This document shows positions 1 to 7,921 of a stretch of 64,000 nt of DNA, piece after piece (the stretch's first letter is position 1; the number at the start of each line of letters is the position of its first letter). This DNA is from DASVEE01 sp036380735 (GTDB taxonomy: Bacteria > Acidobacteriota > Thermoanaerobaculia > Gp7-AA8), in contig DASVEE010000012.1 in the NCBI GenBank assembly GCA_036380735.1, positions 1-64,000 of the forward strand, read 5' to 3'. The notes under the pieces were generated by a model, which was given only the letters and a program-made list of their open reading frames with translations, was not told where the DNA came from and did not search any database. The position numbers and the translations under genes are program-made.

Positions 1-29
1 AGAACTGCAACTCGGAGATCGGGAAGTAA
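1..29 (+). CDS. rplX: C-terminal end of a gene, probably ribosomal protein L24 (partial)
   Basis: Only the last eight complete codons (NCNSEIGK) and a TAA stop at 27-29 are in the window. The identity rests on position: rplX normally lies directly upstream of rplE in bacterial spc operons. The Cys and the acidic-hydrophobic ending loosely resemble the L24 C-terminus. The body of the gene is outside the window. Confidence 0.55.
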
Positions 30-71
30 CCCGGACCGCTCGTACTACGCCGAGCAAGGAAAACGAAACCA

Positions 72-614
72 ATGGCTGCACGACTCAAAGAGCTGTACAC
101 GAAGGAAGTCCGCAAGAAGCTTCAGGACGAGTTCCAGATCAAGAACCCGATGGCGGTTCCCAAGATCGAGAAGGTCGTCCTGAACATGGGGATGGGCGAG
201 GCCATCGCCAACGCCAAGATCCTCGACTCGGCCGTCGACGAGCTGTCGACGATCACCGGGCAGAAGCCGGTCGTCACGAAGGCGAAGAAGTCGATCGCAG
301 CCTTCAAGCTCCGTGAGGGCGTTCCCATCGGCACGATGGTCACCCTCCGCGGCGAGAAGATGTACGAGTTCCTCGACCGTCTGATCAACATCGCGCTGCC
401 GCGCGTCCGCGACTTCCGCGGCGTGCCTTCGCGGTCCTTCGACGGCCGTGGCAATTACACCCTTGGCGTGCGCGACCACCTGATCTTCCCTGAGATCGAC
501 GCGGGCAAGGTCGACAAATCCAGGGGCATGAACATCACGATCGTGACGAACGCGAAGACCGACGACCAGGCTCGTTTTCTTCTTCGCGAGCTCGGGATGC
601 CGTTCAGCAAGTAA
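72..614 (+). CDS. rplE: 50S ribosomal protein L5
   Basis: This 180-residue protein is full length for L5, which binds 5S rRNA in the central protuberance of the large subunit. The N-terminal RLKELYTKEVRKKL, the internal KIEKVVLNMGMGEA segment and the C-terminal MNITIVTNAKTDDQARFLLRELGMPF are characteristic. The ATG at 72 follows AAGGAAAACGAAACC. It is followed after 18 bp by rpsN and belongs to the spc operon. The identification is secure. Confidence 0.97.
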   Translation: MAARLKELYTKEVRKKLQDEFQIKNPMAVPKIEKVVLNMGMGEAIANAKILDSAVDELSTITGQKPVVTKAKKSIAAFKLREGVPIGTMVTLRGEKMYEFLDRLINIALPRVRDFRGVPSRSFDGRGNYTLGVRDHLIFPEIDAGKVDKSRGMNITIVTNAKTDDQARFLLRELGMPFSK

Positions 615-632
615 GCGAGAAGGAATCGACTC

Positions 633-818
633 ATGGCAAAAATCTCAATGATGGTGAAGGCTGAGCGGAAACCGAAGTTCTCGGTGCGGAAACGCAACCG
701 CTGCAAGGTCTGCGGCCGCCCCCGTGGCTTCCTGCGCAAGTTTCAGCTCTGCCGCATCTGCTTCCGTCAGCTCTCGCTCGGCGGTTACATCCCGGGCGTG
801 ACGAAGGCGAGCTGGTAG
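633..818 (+). CDS. rpsN: 30S ribosomal protein S14, zinc type
   Basis: The 61-residue protein is the short, zinc-binding (C+) form of S14. It carries C24-x2-C27 and C40-x2-C43 and the family ending GVTKASW. S14 helps assemble the 30S head. The length and cysteines separate it from the roughly 100-residue zinc-free form used under zinc limitation. An AGAAGGAA Shine-Dalgarno-like stretch precedes the ATG. It lies in the usual place between rplE and rpsH. Confidence 0.97.
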   Translation: MAKISMMVKAERKPKFSVRKRNRCKVCGRPRGFLRKFQLCRICFRQLSLGGYIPGVTKASW

Positions 819-853
819 CTCGTGGCCCGTCAGACACTACGGAGGAACAACGA

Positions 854-1258
854 ATGTCGATGACAGACCCGATCGCGGATATGCTCAGCCGTATCCGCAA
901 TGGTATCCAGGCGCGCCACGACCGCGTCGAGCTCCCGGCCTCGAAACTGAAGGTCGAGATCGCGCGCATTCTCAAGAGCGAAGGCTTCATCAGCAACTAC
1001 AAGCTGGTCGAAGACGACAGCAAGCCCCAGGCGACGCTCCGCGTCTACCTGAAGTACTCGGAAGACGGCGAGCCGGTCATTCACGGCATCGAGCGCGTCT
1101 CTCGTCCCGGCCGCCGGGTCTACCGCGGCAAGGAAGAGATTCCCCGCGTCCTCGGTGGCCTCGGCCTCTCGATCGTCTCGACCTCGCGCGGAGTCCTTTC
1201 GGGCGCCGAGGCCGTGAAGAGCGGCATCGGCGGCGAAGTCCTCTGCCAGGTCTGGTAA
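854..1258 (+). CDS. rpsH: 30S ribosomal protein S8
   Basis: The 134-residue protein starts MSMTDPIADMLSRIRNG, the canonical S8 N-terminus, and ends with the conserved GGEVLCQVW. S8 binds helix 21 of 16S rRNA; in E. coli it represses spc operon translation, but no such regulation can be seen here. The ATG at 854 has GGAGGAAC a few bases upstream. A second ATG two codons downstream (860) is possible. Confidence 0.97.
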   Translation: MSMTDPIADMLSRIRNGIQARHDRVELPASKLKVEIARILKSEGFISNYKLVEDDSKPQATLRVYLKYSEDGEPVIHGIERVSRPGRRVYRGKEEIPRVLGGLGLSIVSTSRGVLSGAEAVKSGIGGEVLCQVW

Positions 1259-1269
1259 GGAGAGCTCCA

Positions 1270-1812
1270 ATGTCGCGTATCGGAAAAAAAGAAATCACGC
1301 TCCCCAAGGGAGTCGAGGTTCAGCAGAGCGGTGACGCGATCACCGTGAAGGGACCGAAGGGCACGCTGCAGACGGCGAAAGTCCCGGGCATCACCATGTC
1401 CGTGGAGAACAACGTCGTCAAGTTCGAGCGCGCCTCGGAAGAGGGGAAGGTTCGCGCCTTCCACGGTCTCATGCGCGCCCTCGTGGCCAACAACGTCAAG
1501 GGTGTGAGCGAAGGCTTCAAGCGCGAGCTCGACATCATCGGCGTCGGCTACCGCGCCGAGGTCAAGGGCCGCGAAGTCGTCTTCGCGCTCGGCTACTCGC
1601 ACCCGGTGCGTTTCCCCATCCCCGAGGGCATCGACATCACCGTCGAGCCGAAGTCGGGACACATCACCATCACCGGCATCGACAAGCAGAAAGTCGGTCA
1701 GGTGGCGGCCGAGATCCGCGGACTCCGCGAGCCCGATCCCTACAAGGGCAAGGGCATCAAGTACAGCGACGAAGTGATTCGTCGCAAGGCGGGTAAGGCG
1801 GCAGGCAAGTAG
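1270..1812 (+). CDS. rplF: 50S ribosomal protein L6
   Basis: The 180-residue protein has the L6 pattern: N-terminal MSRIGKKEITLPKGVEV, the duplicated L6 fold, and the C-terminal EPDPYKGKGIKYSDEVIRRK motif. L6 sits near the GTPase centre of the large subunit. The ATG follows AAGGAGAGCTCCA. The gene is separated from rplR by 124 bp, unusually wide for an spc operon, and this gap holds a mirrored 7-bp repeat. Confidence 0.97.
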   Translation: MSRIGKKEITLPKGVEVQQSGDAITVKGPKGTLQTAKVPGITMSVENNVVKFERASEEGKVRAFHGLMRALVANNVKGVSEGFKRELDIIGVGYRAEVKGREVVFALGYSHPVRFPIPEGIDITVEPKSGHITITGIDKQKVGQVAAEIRGLREPDPYKGKGIKYSDEVIRRKAGKAAGK

Positions 1813-1820
1813 TACGACTT

Positions 1821-1896
1821 GGTTTTCGGTTGTTGGTTGTTGGTTTTCGGCGCCGCCGGCGCAGCACCGAAAACCAAAAACCGACAACCGAAAACC
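1821..1896. repeat. Mirrored 7-bp repeat, CCGAAAA/CCGACAA family, copy 1
   Basis: The left arm (1821-1850) is a run of GGTTTTC/GGTTGTT units. The right arm (1866-1896) is the complementary run CCGAAAA, CCAAAAA, CCGACAA, CCGAAAA. They flank a short GC-rich loop containing GCGCAGCAC. The element fills most of the rplF-rplR gap and would form a long hairpin in the operon transcript. Three related loci of the same family occur at 7218, 41570 and 63372. Confidence 0.9.
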
Positions 1897-1936
1897 GGAC
1901 AGGCGGGTACAAAGCCTCGCCGAAAGGTAAGAAACA

Positions 1937-2296
1937 ATGGATCGCGCCAAACACAGAGTCGAAGCACGTAACCGGGTCCGCACGCGGATCCGCAACAAGG
2001 TTCGCGGCACCGAGAGCCGTCCGCGTCTCGCGGTCTTCCGCAGCCTGAAGAACATCTACGTCCAGGTCATCGACGATGCGAACGGGGTCACCCTCGCCTC
2101 GGCCTCGACCCGGGAGCAGGAAGCCGGAGCGAAGGGCTCGAACCAGGCGGCCGCCAAGGCCGTCGGCGAGCTGATCGCGAAGAAGGCGAAAGACAAGGGA
2201 ATCACCAGGGTCGTGTTCGACCGCGGCGGTTACCTCTACCACGGCAACATCAAGGCGCTCGCGGATGCGGCGCGTGCAAACGGGTTGGAATTCTAG
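1937..2296 (+). CDS. rplR: 50S ribosomal protein L18
   Basis: The 119-residue protein shows the L18 core: RPRLAVFRSLKNIYVQVIDD, then TLASAST, and the C-terminal DRGGYLYHGNIKALADAARANGLEF. It binds 5S rRNA with L5. The ATG at 1937 is preceded by GAAAGGTAAGAAACA, a weak ribosome-binding site, and lies 40 bp after the upstream mirrored repeat. It is followed after 10 bp by rpsE. Confidence 0.97.
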   Translation: MDRAKHRVEARNRVRTRIRNKVRGTESRPRLAVFRSLKNIYVQVIDDANGVTLASASTREQEAGAKGSNQAAAKAVGELIAKKAKDKGITRVVFDRGGYLYHGNIKALADAARANGLEF

Positions 2297-2306
2297 GAGG
2301 CACACA

Positions 2307-2867
2307 TTGCAGCGTCCACAGCAGCAGCGTCCGGGACAGGGATCACCGCGTGGCGATCGCCGCGAGCGTGAGGATAGATCCGAAAGCGGGATGATCGACA
2401 AGGTCGTCCACATCAACCGCGTGACGAAGGTCGTCAAGGGCGGCAAGAACTTCAGCTTCAGCGCGCTCGTCGTCGTCGGCGACGGCAAGGGCCGCGTCGG
2501 TTACGGCTCGGGCAAGGCGAAGGAAGTTCCGGCCGCCATCAAGAAGGGCATCGAGATCGCGAAGAAGAACATGATCTCGGTGGCGCTGGTCGGGACGACC
2601 ATCCCGCACGCCGCGCTCGGCCATTACGGCGCGGGCAAGGTCCTGCTCAAGCCCGCCTCCGAGGGTACCGGCGTCATCGCCGGTGGTCCGGTGCGCGCGA
2701 TCCTCGAGTCGGCCGGCATCCAGAACATCCTGACCAAGTCGCTCGGTACGGCGAATCCGCACAACGTCGTCAAGGCGACGTTCGAGGCGCTCAAGTCGCT
2801 CCGCACCGAGGCCCAGTACAAGGCGCTTCGTGGCAGCGATGCCGAGACCGCCGAGGCGGAGGCGTAA
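2307..2867 (+). CDS. rpsE: 30S ribosomal protein S5
   Basis: S5 contributes to decoding fidelity and mRNA unwinding at the entry channel. A TTG at 2307 is chosen as start because a perfect AGGAGG (2295-2300) lies six bases upstream, giving 186 residues; a more upstream in-frame ATG at 2265 would overlap rplR. After a basic, Gln/Arg-rich N-terminus of about 30 residues come the double-stranded-RNA-binding-like S5 domain (VVHINRVTKVVKGGK) and the C-terminal domain (GTGVIAGGPVRAILESAGI). The C-terminus is short and acidic. Confidence 0.95.
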   Translation: MQRPQQQRPGQGSPRGDRREREDRSESGMIDKVVHINRVTKVVKGGKNFSFSALVVVGDGKGRVGYGSGKAKEVPAAIKKGIEIAKKNMISVALVGTTIPHAALGHYGAGKVLLKPASEGTGVIAGGPVRAILESAGIQNILTKSLGTANPHNVVKATFEALKSLRTEAQYKALRGSDAETAEAEA

Positions 2868-2870
2868 GTC

Positions 2871-3056
2871 ATGGCGGAAACGAAGAAGATTCGCATCCGG
2901 CAGATCCGCAGCGGCATCGGCTGTCCCATCGAAATGCGCGAGACGCTCAAGGCCCTCGGGCTCGGCAAGATGCATCGCGTCGCCGAGCGCGTGGATACCC
3001 GCGAAGTCCGCGGCATGATCGCGAAGATCCCGCATCTGGTCGAAGTCGTCGAGTGA
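2871..3056 (+). CDS. rpmD: 50S ribosomal protein L30
   Basis: The 61-residue protein has the bacterial L30 length and motifs (RIRQIRSGIGCP, ETLKALGLGKMHR, GMIAKIPHLVEV). It starts 3 bp after the rpsE stop, so the two are probably translationally coupled. L30 is a small peripheral protein of the large subunit. Confidence 0.96.
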   Translation: MAETKKIRIRQIRSGIGCPIEMRETLKALGLGKMHRVAERVDTREVRGMIAKIPHLVEVVE

Positions 3057-3071
3057 CGCATGGAGCGTCAT

Positions 3072-3097
3072 CCTCGCGCCGGCAGCGCCGGCTGAGG
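3072..3097 (+). other. Stem-loop between rpmD and rplO
   Basis: The sequence CCTC-GC-GCCGGC-AGC-GCCGGC-T-GAGG can fold into a strong hairpin (inner arms 3078-3083 and 3087-3092). No T-run follows, so it does not look like a rho-independent terminator. The flanks (GTCATCCTC ... GAGGGTCCTCGAAGGAG) leave a GAAGGAG ribosome-binding site for rplO just outside the stem. Confidence 0.45.
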
Positions 3098-3119
3098 GTC
3101 CTCGAAGGAGCATAGGCAC

Positions 3120-3563
3120 ATGGAACTGAATAATCTGAAACCGAAAAAGGGCGCCCGCCACGCCAAGAAGCGTGTCGGCCGCGGCCCGGGCTCGGGACAC
3201 GGCAAGACCGCCGGCCGCGGTGAGAAGGGGCAGAAGTCGCGCTCCGGCTACACCAGCAAGCTCGGCTTCGAAGGCGGCCAGATGCCGCTGCACCGTCGCA
3301 TCCCGAAGCGCGGCTTCACCAATATCTTCAAGAAAGACTACGCGGTGGTGAACATCAGCGATCTGGAGCGCTTCGACAACGGCGCGACGGTCGATGAGGC
3401 AGCCCTCCGCTCGGCAGGTCTCGTCAAGGGACAGAACGACGGGATCAAGGTCCTCGGCGACGGCGAGCTCACCAAGAAGCTGACCGTGCACGCCACGAAG
3501 TTCTCGAAGACCGCGAAAGAGGCGATCGAGAAGGCAGGCGGTTCCTGCCAGGAGATCCAGTAA
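3120..3563 (+). CDS. rplO: 50S ribosomal protein L15
   Basis: The 147-residue protein has the L15 N-terminus MELNNLKPKKGARHAKKRVGR, the Gly-rich SGHGKTAGRGEKGQKSRSG segment and the FEGGQMPLHRRIPKRGF motif. L15 is a late-assembly protein of the large subunit. The GAAGGAGCATAGGCAC leader gives a good ribosome-binding site. Its stop is followed one base later by the TTG start of secY, indicating coupled translation. Confidence 0.97.
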   Translation: MELNNLKPKKGARHAKKRVGRGPGSGHGKTAGRGEKGQKSRSGYTSKLGFEGGQMPLHRRIPKRGFTNIFKKDYAVVNISDLERFDNGATVDEAALRSAGLVKGQNDGIKVLGDGELTKKLTVHATKFSKTAKEAIEKAGGSCQEIQ

Positions 3564-3564
3564 C

Positions 3565-4971
3565 TTGAACCTCCTCGAGACTCTCCGCAACATCTGGGCG
3601 ATCGAGGATCTGCGCAAGCGTGTGCTGTTCACGTTTGCGCTGCTCGCCGTCTATCGCCTCGGCTCGCACATCCCGACGCCGGGCGTCGACCCGAAAGCAC
3701 TCAGCGAGTTCTTCGCTGCCGTCAATTCCGGAGTGTTCGGATTTCTCGACCTCTTCTCCGGCGGCGCGCTGAGCCGTCTCTCCGTCTTCGCCCTCGGCAT
3801 CATGCCGTACATCTCGGCGTCGATCATCCTGCAGCTCCTCACCGTCGTCTGGCCTTACCTCGAGAAGCTCTCGAAGGAAGGGGAGATGGGGCGCCGCAAG
3901 ATCAACCAGTACACCCGCTACGGGACGATCGTCCTCGCGGTGGTGCAGTCGCTCGGCGTTGCGTTCTGGCTCAAGGGCCAGGCGTCGCCCGGCGGCGCGC
4001 CGCTCGTTCCGCCGCACGTGCAGGACATGATGTGGGGCCTCGGCTTCCCCATCATGACGATCCTGACGCTCACGACCGGTACGGCCTTCGTCATGTGGCT
4101 CGGTGAGCAGATCACCGAGCGCGGCATCGGCAACGGCATCTCGCTGATCATCTTCGCCGGTATCGTCGTCGGGCTGCCGAGCGCGGTCATCTCCACGTTC
4201 GGCGAGATCCGCTCGGGGCAGCGCAACATCTTCGCGATGCTGTTCCTCCTCGTGTTCATGGTCGCGGTCGTCGCCTTCGTCGTCTTCATGGAGCGGGCGC
4301 AGCGCCGGATTCCGGTGCAGTACGCCAAGCGCGTCGTCGGCCGCAAAGTCTACGGCGGCGCCAACACGTACCTGCCGCTCCGCGTGAACACGGCCGGCGT
4401 CATCCCGGTCATCTTCGCGTCGTCGATCCTCGTGATCCCGCAGACGCTGTCGGGCATGATCAAGGCTCCGTGGGCGCAGTCGATCTCGAACCAGATCTCG
4501 ATGGGGCAGCCGCTGTACTACCTCCTCCAGGTCGCGGGCATCGTCTTCTTTGCCTACTTCTACACGTCGATCGTCTTCAATCCGGTCGACACGGCCGACA
4601 ACATGCGCAAGTACGGCGGCTTCATCCCGGGCATCCGTCCGGGCAAGCGGACGTCGGACTACATCGACCGCGTGCTGACGCGCATCACGTTCGTCGGCTC
4701 GGCGTACCTGGCGGCCGTCTGCATCCTGCCGGAGTTCCTCATCCGCGGTTTCCGCGTGGCGCAGCTCCCGTTCGTCGGGCCGTCGCTCGACGCGGTCCTG
4801 CCGCTGTGGATCACGGAAGGCATGGGGCTGAACTTCTACTTCGGCGGCACCTCGCTGCTGATCGTCGTGGGTGTGGCGATGGACACGATCAACCAGATCG
4901 AGTCGCAGCTCGTCATGCGCCATTACGACGGCTTCATGAAGAAGGGACGCATCCGCGGCCGCCGCGGATAG
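3565..4971 (+). CDS. secY: Protein translocase channel subunit SecY
   Basis: SecY forms the inner-membrane pore for Sec-dependent export and works with SecA (encoded at about 42 kb) and SecE. The 468-residue protein has about ten membrane helices, the GSHIPTPGVD start of the plug region, the FSGGALSRLSVFALGIMPYI segment and the LGEQITERGIGNGISL loop. The start is a TTG one base after the rplO stop, with GGAG in the end of rplO as ribosome-binding site. It is slightly longer than the usual 430-440 residues because of the loop around LKGQASPGGAPLVPP. Confidence 0.97.
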   Translation: MNLLETLRNIWAIEDLRKRVLFTFALLAVYRLGSHIPTPGVDPKALSEFFAAVNSGVFGFLDLFSGGALSRLSVFALGIMPYISASIILQLLTVVWPYLEKLSKEGEMGRRKINQYTRYGTIVLAVVQSLGVAFWLKGQASPGGAPLVPPHVQDMMWGLGFPIMTILTLTTGTAFVMWLGEQITERGIGNGISLIIFAGIVVGLPSAVISTFGEIRSGQRNIFAMLFLLVFMVAVVAFVVFMERAQRRIPVQYAKRVVGRKVYGGANTYLPLRVNTAGVIPVIFASSILVIPQTLSGMIKAPWAQSISNQISMGQPLYYLLQVAGIVFFAYFYTSIVFNPVDTADNMRKYGGFIPGIRPGKRTSDYIDRVLTRITFVGSAYLAAVCILPEFLIRGFRVAQLPFVGPSLDAVLPLWITEGMGLNFYFGGTSLLIVVGVAMDTINQIESQLVMRHYDGFMKKGRIRGRRG

Positions 4972-4984
4972 TCAGGGGAAGGGC

Positions 4985-5623
4985 GTGAAGATCATCTTCA
5001 TCGGGCCGCCGGGAAGCGGCAAGGGGACTCAGGCGAAGCGCCTCGCGGCGCAGCACGGGATCCCTCACATTTCCACGGGCGACATGCTGCGCGAAGCGGT
5101 CGCCGGCGGCACCGGGCTCGGCCAGCAGGCCGCTCCGATCATGGCATCGGGCGGCCTCGTGCCGGACGACCTGATGATCGGCATCATCAACGAGCGTCTT
5201 GCGAAGGCGGACGCGGCCGACGGCTTCATCCTGGACGGCTTTCCGCGGACGCTGGTGCAGGCTGAAAAGCTCGATTCCATCGTCGGGAATGGGAGCGACC
5301 CCCTCCGGGTTCTCCAACTGCTCGTCCCTGACGAAGCAATCGTGCGTCGCATTTCACTGCGCCGCACGTGCGCCGGCTGCGGGGCCATCTACCATCTCGA
5401 GAACAATCCCCCGGCAACCGACTCGGTCTGCGACCGATGCGGGGCCGAGGTCGTCGCGCGCCCGGACGATAATGAGGAAGCAGTGCGCAAGCGGCTCGAA
5501 GCGTTCCACAGGCAGACGCTTCCGGTCGCGACTTATTACAAGTCGAAGAGCATTTTGCGTGAGGTCGACGGGATTGGTCCCGTCGATGAGGTCTTTGAAC
5601 GAATCACCAAGTCCCTGGCTTGA
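4985..5623 (+). CDS. adk: Adenylate kinase, zinc-lid type
   Basis: The enzyme interconverts ATP + AMP and 2 ADP. The 212-residue protein has the P-loop GPPGSGKGTQ (7-16), the AMP-binding DGFPRTL (84-90) and a long lid with C129-x2-C132 and C149-x2-C152, the structural zinc site. GTG at 4985 is chosen as start because the protein then begins MKIIFIGPPG as in the family. It lies 13 bp behind secY and 9 bp ahead of map, the common secY-adk-map arrangement. Confidence 0.97.
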   Translation: MKIIFIGPPGSGKGTQAKRLAAQHGIPHISTGDMLREAVAGGTGLGQQAAPIMASGGLVPDDLMIGIINERLAKADAADGFILDGFPRTLVQAEKLDSIVGNGSDPLRVLQLLVPDEAIVRRISLRRTCAGCGAIYHLENNPPATDSVCDRCGAEVVARPDDNEEAVRKRLEAFHRQTLPVATYYKSKSILREVDGIGPVDEVFERITKSLA

Positions 5624-5632
5624 GGAGAGACG

Positions 5633-6454
5633 TTGCTCGACAGAATGAAGGGACCGACGCTCAAAACCGCTGACGAAGTTGCGGTCATGGACCGGACGAA
5701 TCGTATCGTCGTAGAGATCCTCGAGATCATGCGCGAGATGACGAAGCCCGGCGTGACGACCGCGCAGCTCAATGCGGTGGCGGAAGAGGAGCTGGCCCGG
5801 CGCGGCGCGAAATCGCCGTTCAAAGGCTACTCCCCGATGGGATTGCCGCCGTATCCGGCGGTCGTCTGCGCTTCGGTCAACGATGTCATCGTGCACGGCA
5901 TCCCCAACCGCGCGAAGTTGCAGGAGGGCGATATCATCGGCCTCGACTTCGGCTCCATCTTCGAAGGCTTCGTCGGCGACGCCGCGATCACCATCCCGGT
6001 CGGGAAAGTGACGCCGCGGGCGCAGGAGCTGATGGATACGACGCGCGAATGCCTCGAGCTGGCCATCGAAGAGATGCGTCCGGGCCGCCACATCGGCGAC
6101 ATCGGCGCGGCGGTGCAGGAGCACGCGGAAGCACGCGGCTTCCACGTCATCCGCACCTTCGTCGGTCACGGCATCGGACGCCGCATGCACGAGGATCCTC
6201 AGGTCTACAACTACGGCCGCCGCGGCCGTGGTCTGGAACTGAAGGAAGGGATGGTCCTGGCCATCGAGCCGATGCTCTGCGAGGTCGGCCCGAAGTTGCG
6301 GTCGCGCCTCGAGCGCGCGCCCAACGGGATGGTGCAGGACGTCAGGACCGATGCCGACGGCTGGACGGCACGGACGCTCGACGGCGCGCTGGCGGCCCAC
6401 TTCGAAAACTCGGTGGCCATCACGGCGAACGGTCCGAAGGTGCTGGGGAAGTAA
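5633..6454 (+). CDS. map: Methionine aminopeptidase, type I
   Basis: The enzyme removes the initiator Met from nascent proteins. All five metal ligands are visible: D105, D116, H179, E212 and E258, with the GHGIGRRMHEDPQV motif around H179. A TTG start at 5633 with GAGGAGAGACG upstream gives 273 residues; an ATG four codons further in (5645) is an alternative. There is no N-terminal zinc-finger extension. The C-terminus has a short insertion (about 222-248) before the final metal-binding strand. Confidence 0.95.
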   Translation: MLDRMKGPTLKTADEVAVMDRTNRIVVEILEIMREMTKPGVTTAQLNAVAEEELARRGAKSPFKGYSPMGLPPYPAVVCASVNDVIVHGIPNRAKLQEGDIIGLDFGSIFEGFVGDAAITIPVGKVTPRAQELMDTTRECLELAIEEMRPGRHIGDIGAAVQEHAEARGFHVIRTFVGHGIGRRMHEDPQVYNYGRRGRGLELKEGMVLAIEPMLCEVGPKLRSRLERAPNGMVQDVRTDADGWTARTLDGALAAHFENSVAITANGPKVLGK

Positions 6455-6469
6455 ACGAACAGGAGAAAC

Positions 6470-6688
6470 ATGTCGAAGGAAGAAGCGATTGAAGTGACCG
6501 GAACCGTCCTCGAGACATTGCCCAATGCAATGTTTCAGGTCGAGCTGGAGAACAAGCACAAGGTGTTGGCGCACATCTCCGGCAAGATGAGAAAGCACTT
6601 CATCCGCATCCTTCCGGGTGACAAAGTCTTGGTCGAGCTCTCGCCGTACGATCTGACGCGCGGGCGCATCACGTACCGATATAAGTGA
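6470..6688 (+). CDS. infA: Translation initiation factor IF-1
   Basis: The 72-residue single S1/OB-fold protein has the family pattern EAIEVTGTVLETLPNAMFQVEL, AHISGKMRKHFIRILPGD and the ending LTRGRITYRYK. IF-1 occupies the ribosomal A site during initiation. The ATG has AGGAGAAAC upstream. It lies between map and rpmJ, as in many bacteria. Confidence 0.97.
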   Translation: MSKEEAIEVTGTVLETLPNAMFQVELENKHKVLAHISGKMRKHFIRILPGDKVLVELSPYDLTRGRITYRYK

Positions 6689-6697
6689 GTTGAGACA

Positions 6698-6811
6698 ATG
6701 AAAGTCCGTTCATCAGTCAAGAGAATCTGCACCAAGTGCAAAGTCGTGCGTCGTCAGGGCGTGATCCGCATCATCTGCGAGAACCCCAAGCACAAGCAGC
6801 GTCAGGGATAG
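6698..6811 (+). CDS. rpmJ: 50S ribosomal protein L36, zinc type
   Basis: This 37-residue gene starts MKVRSSVKRICTKCK and ends ICENPKHKQRQG. It has the zinc-ribbon residues C11-x2-C14, C27 and H32, so it is the zinc-binding form of L36. It lies 9 bp after infA and 18 bp before rpsM, the standard place. The size and sequence make the call secure despite the short length. Confidence 0.97.
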   Translation: MKVRSSVKRICTKCKVVRRQGVIRIICENPKHKQRQG

Positions 6812-6829
6812 CACAGGAGCTATAGAACA

Positions 6830-7213
6830 ATGGCACGTATCGCGGGAATCGATCTCCCTCTGAACAAGCGGGTCGAAGTTGGCCTGACGTACATCTACGG
6901 CATCGGCCGCACGCGCTCGACCACCATCCTCAGCCAGGCTGGTGTCGACCGGAACATCCGCGTCAAGGACCTCTCGGAGGACGACGTCCGGAAGATCCGC
7001 CAGATCATCACCGACGAAGGCAAGGTCGAAGGCGATCTGCGCAAGGACATCGGACTCGACATCAAGCGTTTGATGGAGATCAACTGCTACCGCGGCCAGC
7101 GTCACCGCCGCGGCCTGCCGGTCCGCGGCCAGCGCACCCACACCAATGCGCGTACGCGCAAAGGTCCGCGCAAGGGCGCAGTGGCCGGCAAGAAGAAGGC
7201 GACCAAGAAGTAA
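6830..7213 (+). CDS. rpsM: 30S ribosomal protein S13
   Basis: The 127-residue protein has the S13 features MARIAGIDLPLNKRVEVGLTYIYGIG (helix-two-turn-helix region), the CYRGQRHRRGLPVRGQRTHTNARTRKG motif and a basic C-terminal tail that reaches the A/P-site tRNAs. CAGGAGC precedes the ATG. The gap to rpsK is 101 bp and is largely filled by a mirrored repeat. Confidence 0.97.
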   Translation: MARIAGIDLPLNKRVEVGLTYIYGIGRTRSTTILSQAGVDRNIRVKDLSEDDVRKIRQIITDEGKVEGDLRKDIGLDIKRLMEINCYRGQRHRRGLPVRGQRTHTNARTRKGPRKGAVAGKKKATKK

Positions 7214-7217
7214 GCAA

Positions 7218-7294
7218 GTTTTCGGTTGTCGGTTGTCGGTTTTCGGTCGGTTGACCGGGAGCCCACCGAAAACCGACAACCGAAAACCGACAAC
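7218..7294. repeat. Mirrored 7-bp repeat, CCGAAAA/CCGACAA family, copy 2
   Basis: The left arm 7218-7247 (GGTTTTC/GGTTGTC units) and right arm 7265-7294 (CCGAAAA/CCGACAA units) are complementary over most of their length, with a loop of 17 bases. It separates rpsM from rpsK inside the alpha operon. The unit composition closely matches copy 1 at 1821. Confidence 0.9.
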
Positions 7295-7314
7295 AGGATT
7301 AGGGGAACATTCGA

Positions 7315-7728
7315 ATGGCCACTGCCAGAGGACCGAAAGCGGGCGCCCGTCGCGCCGGCACCAAGAGGAAGGAGCGGAAGAACGTTCCGCACGCCGTCGC
7401 GTCGATCGCGGCGACGTTCAACAACACCATCGTGGCGATCTCCGATCCGATGGGCAACACCCTGAGCTGGTCGAGCGCCGGCCGCATCGGCTTCAAGGGC
7501 TCGCGCAAAGGCACTCCGTTCGCGGCGCAGGTCGCGGCACAGAATGCGGCGCAGCTCGCGCAGGAGCATGGTGTCCGCACGATCGACGTCAAGGTGAAGG
7601 GCCCCGGCGCCGGCCGCGAGTCCGCCATCCGCGCGCTCGCCGCGAGTGGCCTCGACATCAAGTCGATCAAGGATGTCACCCCGATCCCGCACAACGGCTG
7701 CCGTCCTCCGAAGCGGCGCCGCGTCTGA
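7315..7728 (+). CDS. rpsK: 30S ribosomal protein S11
   Basis: The 137-residue protein has the S11 core (GVAHIxAxFNNTI equivalent at NVPHAVASIAATFNNTIV), the GAGRESAIRALAASGLDI motif and the ending HNGCRPPKRRRV. S11 lines the platform near the E site. AGGGGAAC precedes the ATG, 20 bp after the upstream repeat. The gap to rpsD (193 bp) is unusually wide. Confidence 0.97.
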   Translation: MATARGPKAGARRAGTKRKERKNVPHAVASIAATFNNTIVAISDPMGNTLSWSSAGRIGFKGSRKGTPFAAQVAAQNAAQLAQEHGVRTIDVKVKGPGAGRESAIRALAASGLDIKSIKDVTPIPHNGCRPPKRRRV

Positions 7729-7733
7729 CGCGT

Positions 7734-7811
7734 GGTCCGTTTTCCGTTGCCCGTTTTCCGTGAGGAACGCGGCGCATGGAGACGGACAACGGACAACGGA
7801 AAACGGACAAC
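7734..7811. repeat. Mirrored 7-bp repeat, CGGAAAA/CGGACAA family, copy 1
   Basis: The left arm 7734-7761 is built of TTTTCCG/TTGTCCG-type units. The right arm 7782-7811 is ACGGACAACGGACAACGGAA-like. The loop is 20 bases. It follows the rpsK stop by 5 bp. The remaining 110 bp before rpsD show no gene and no other clear structure. Confidence 0.9.
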
Positions 7812-7921
7812 ATTGATGGCCGGTGCGTGTTGCACCGGTGCGGTACGAAGGTACGGCGCGCAGCTGCCGCCGTACGCGCAACGCTCCATGGTGGGGCGGG
7901 TGCGAAACAACAGGAGGCACA

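Noticed and set aside
3469..4923. Long antisense frame across secY
   Set aside because: It mirrors a confirmed gene; the Asp/Arg/Glu-rich composition is typical of antisense reading of GC-rich genes.
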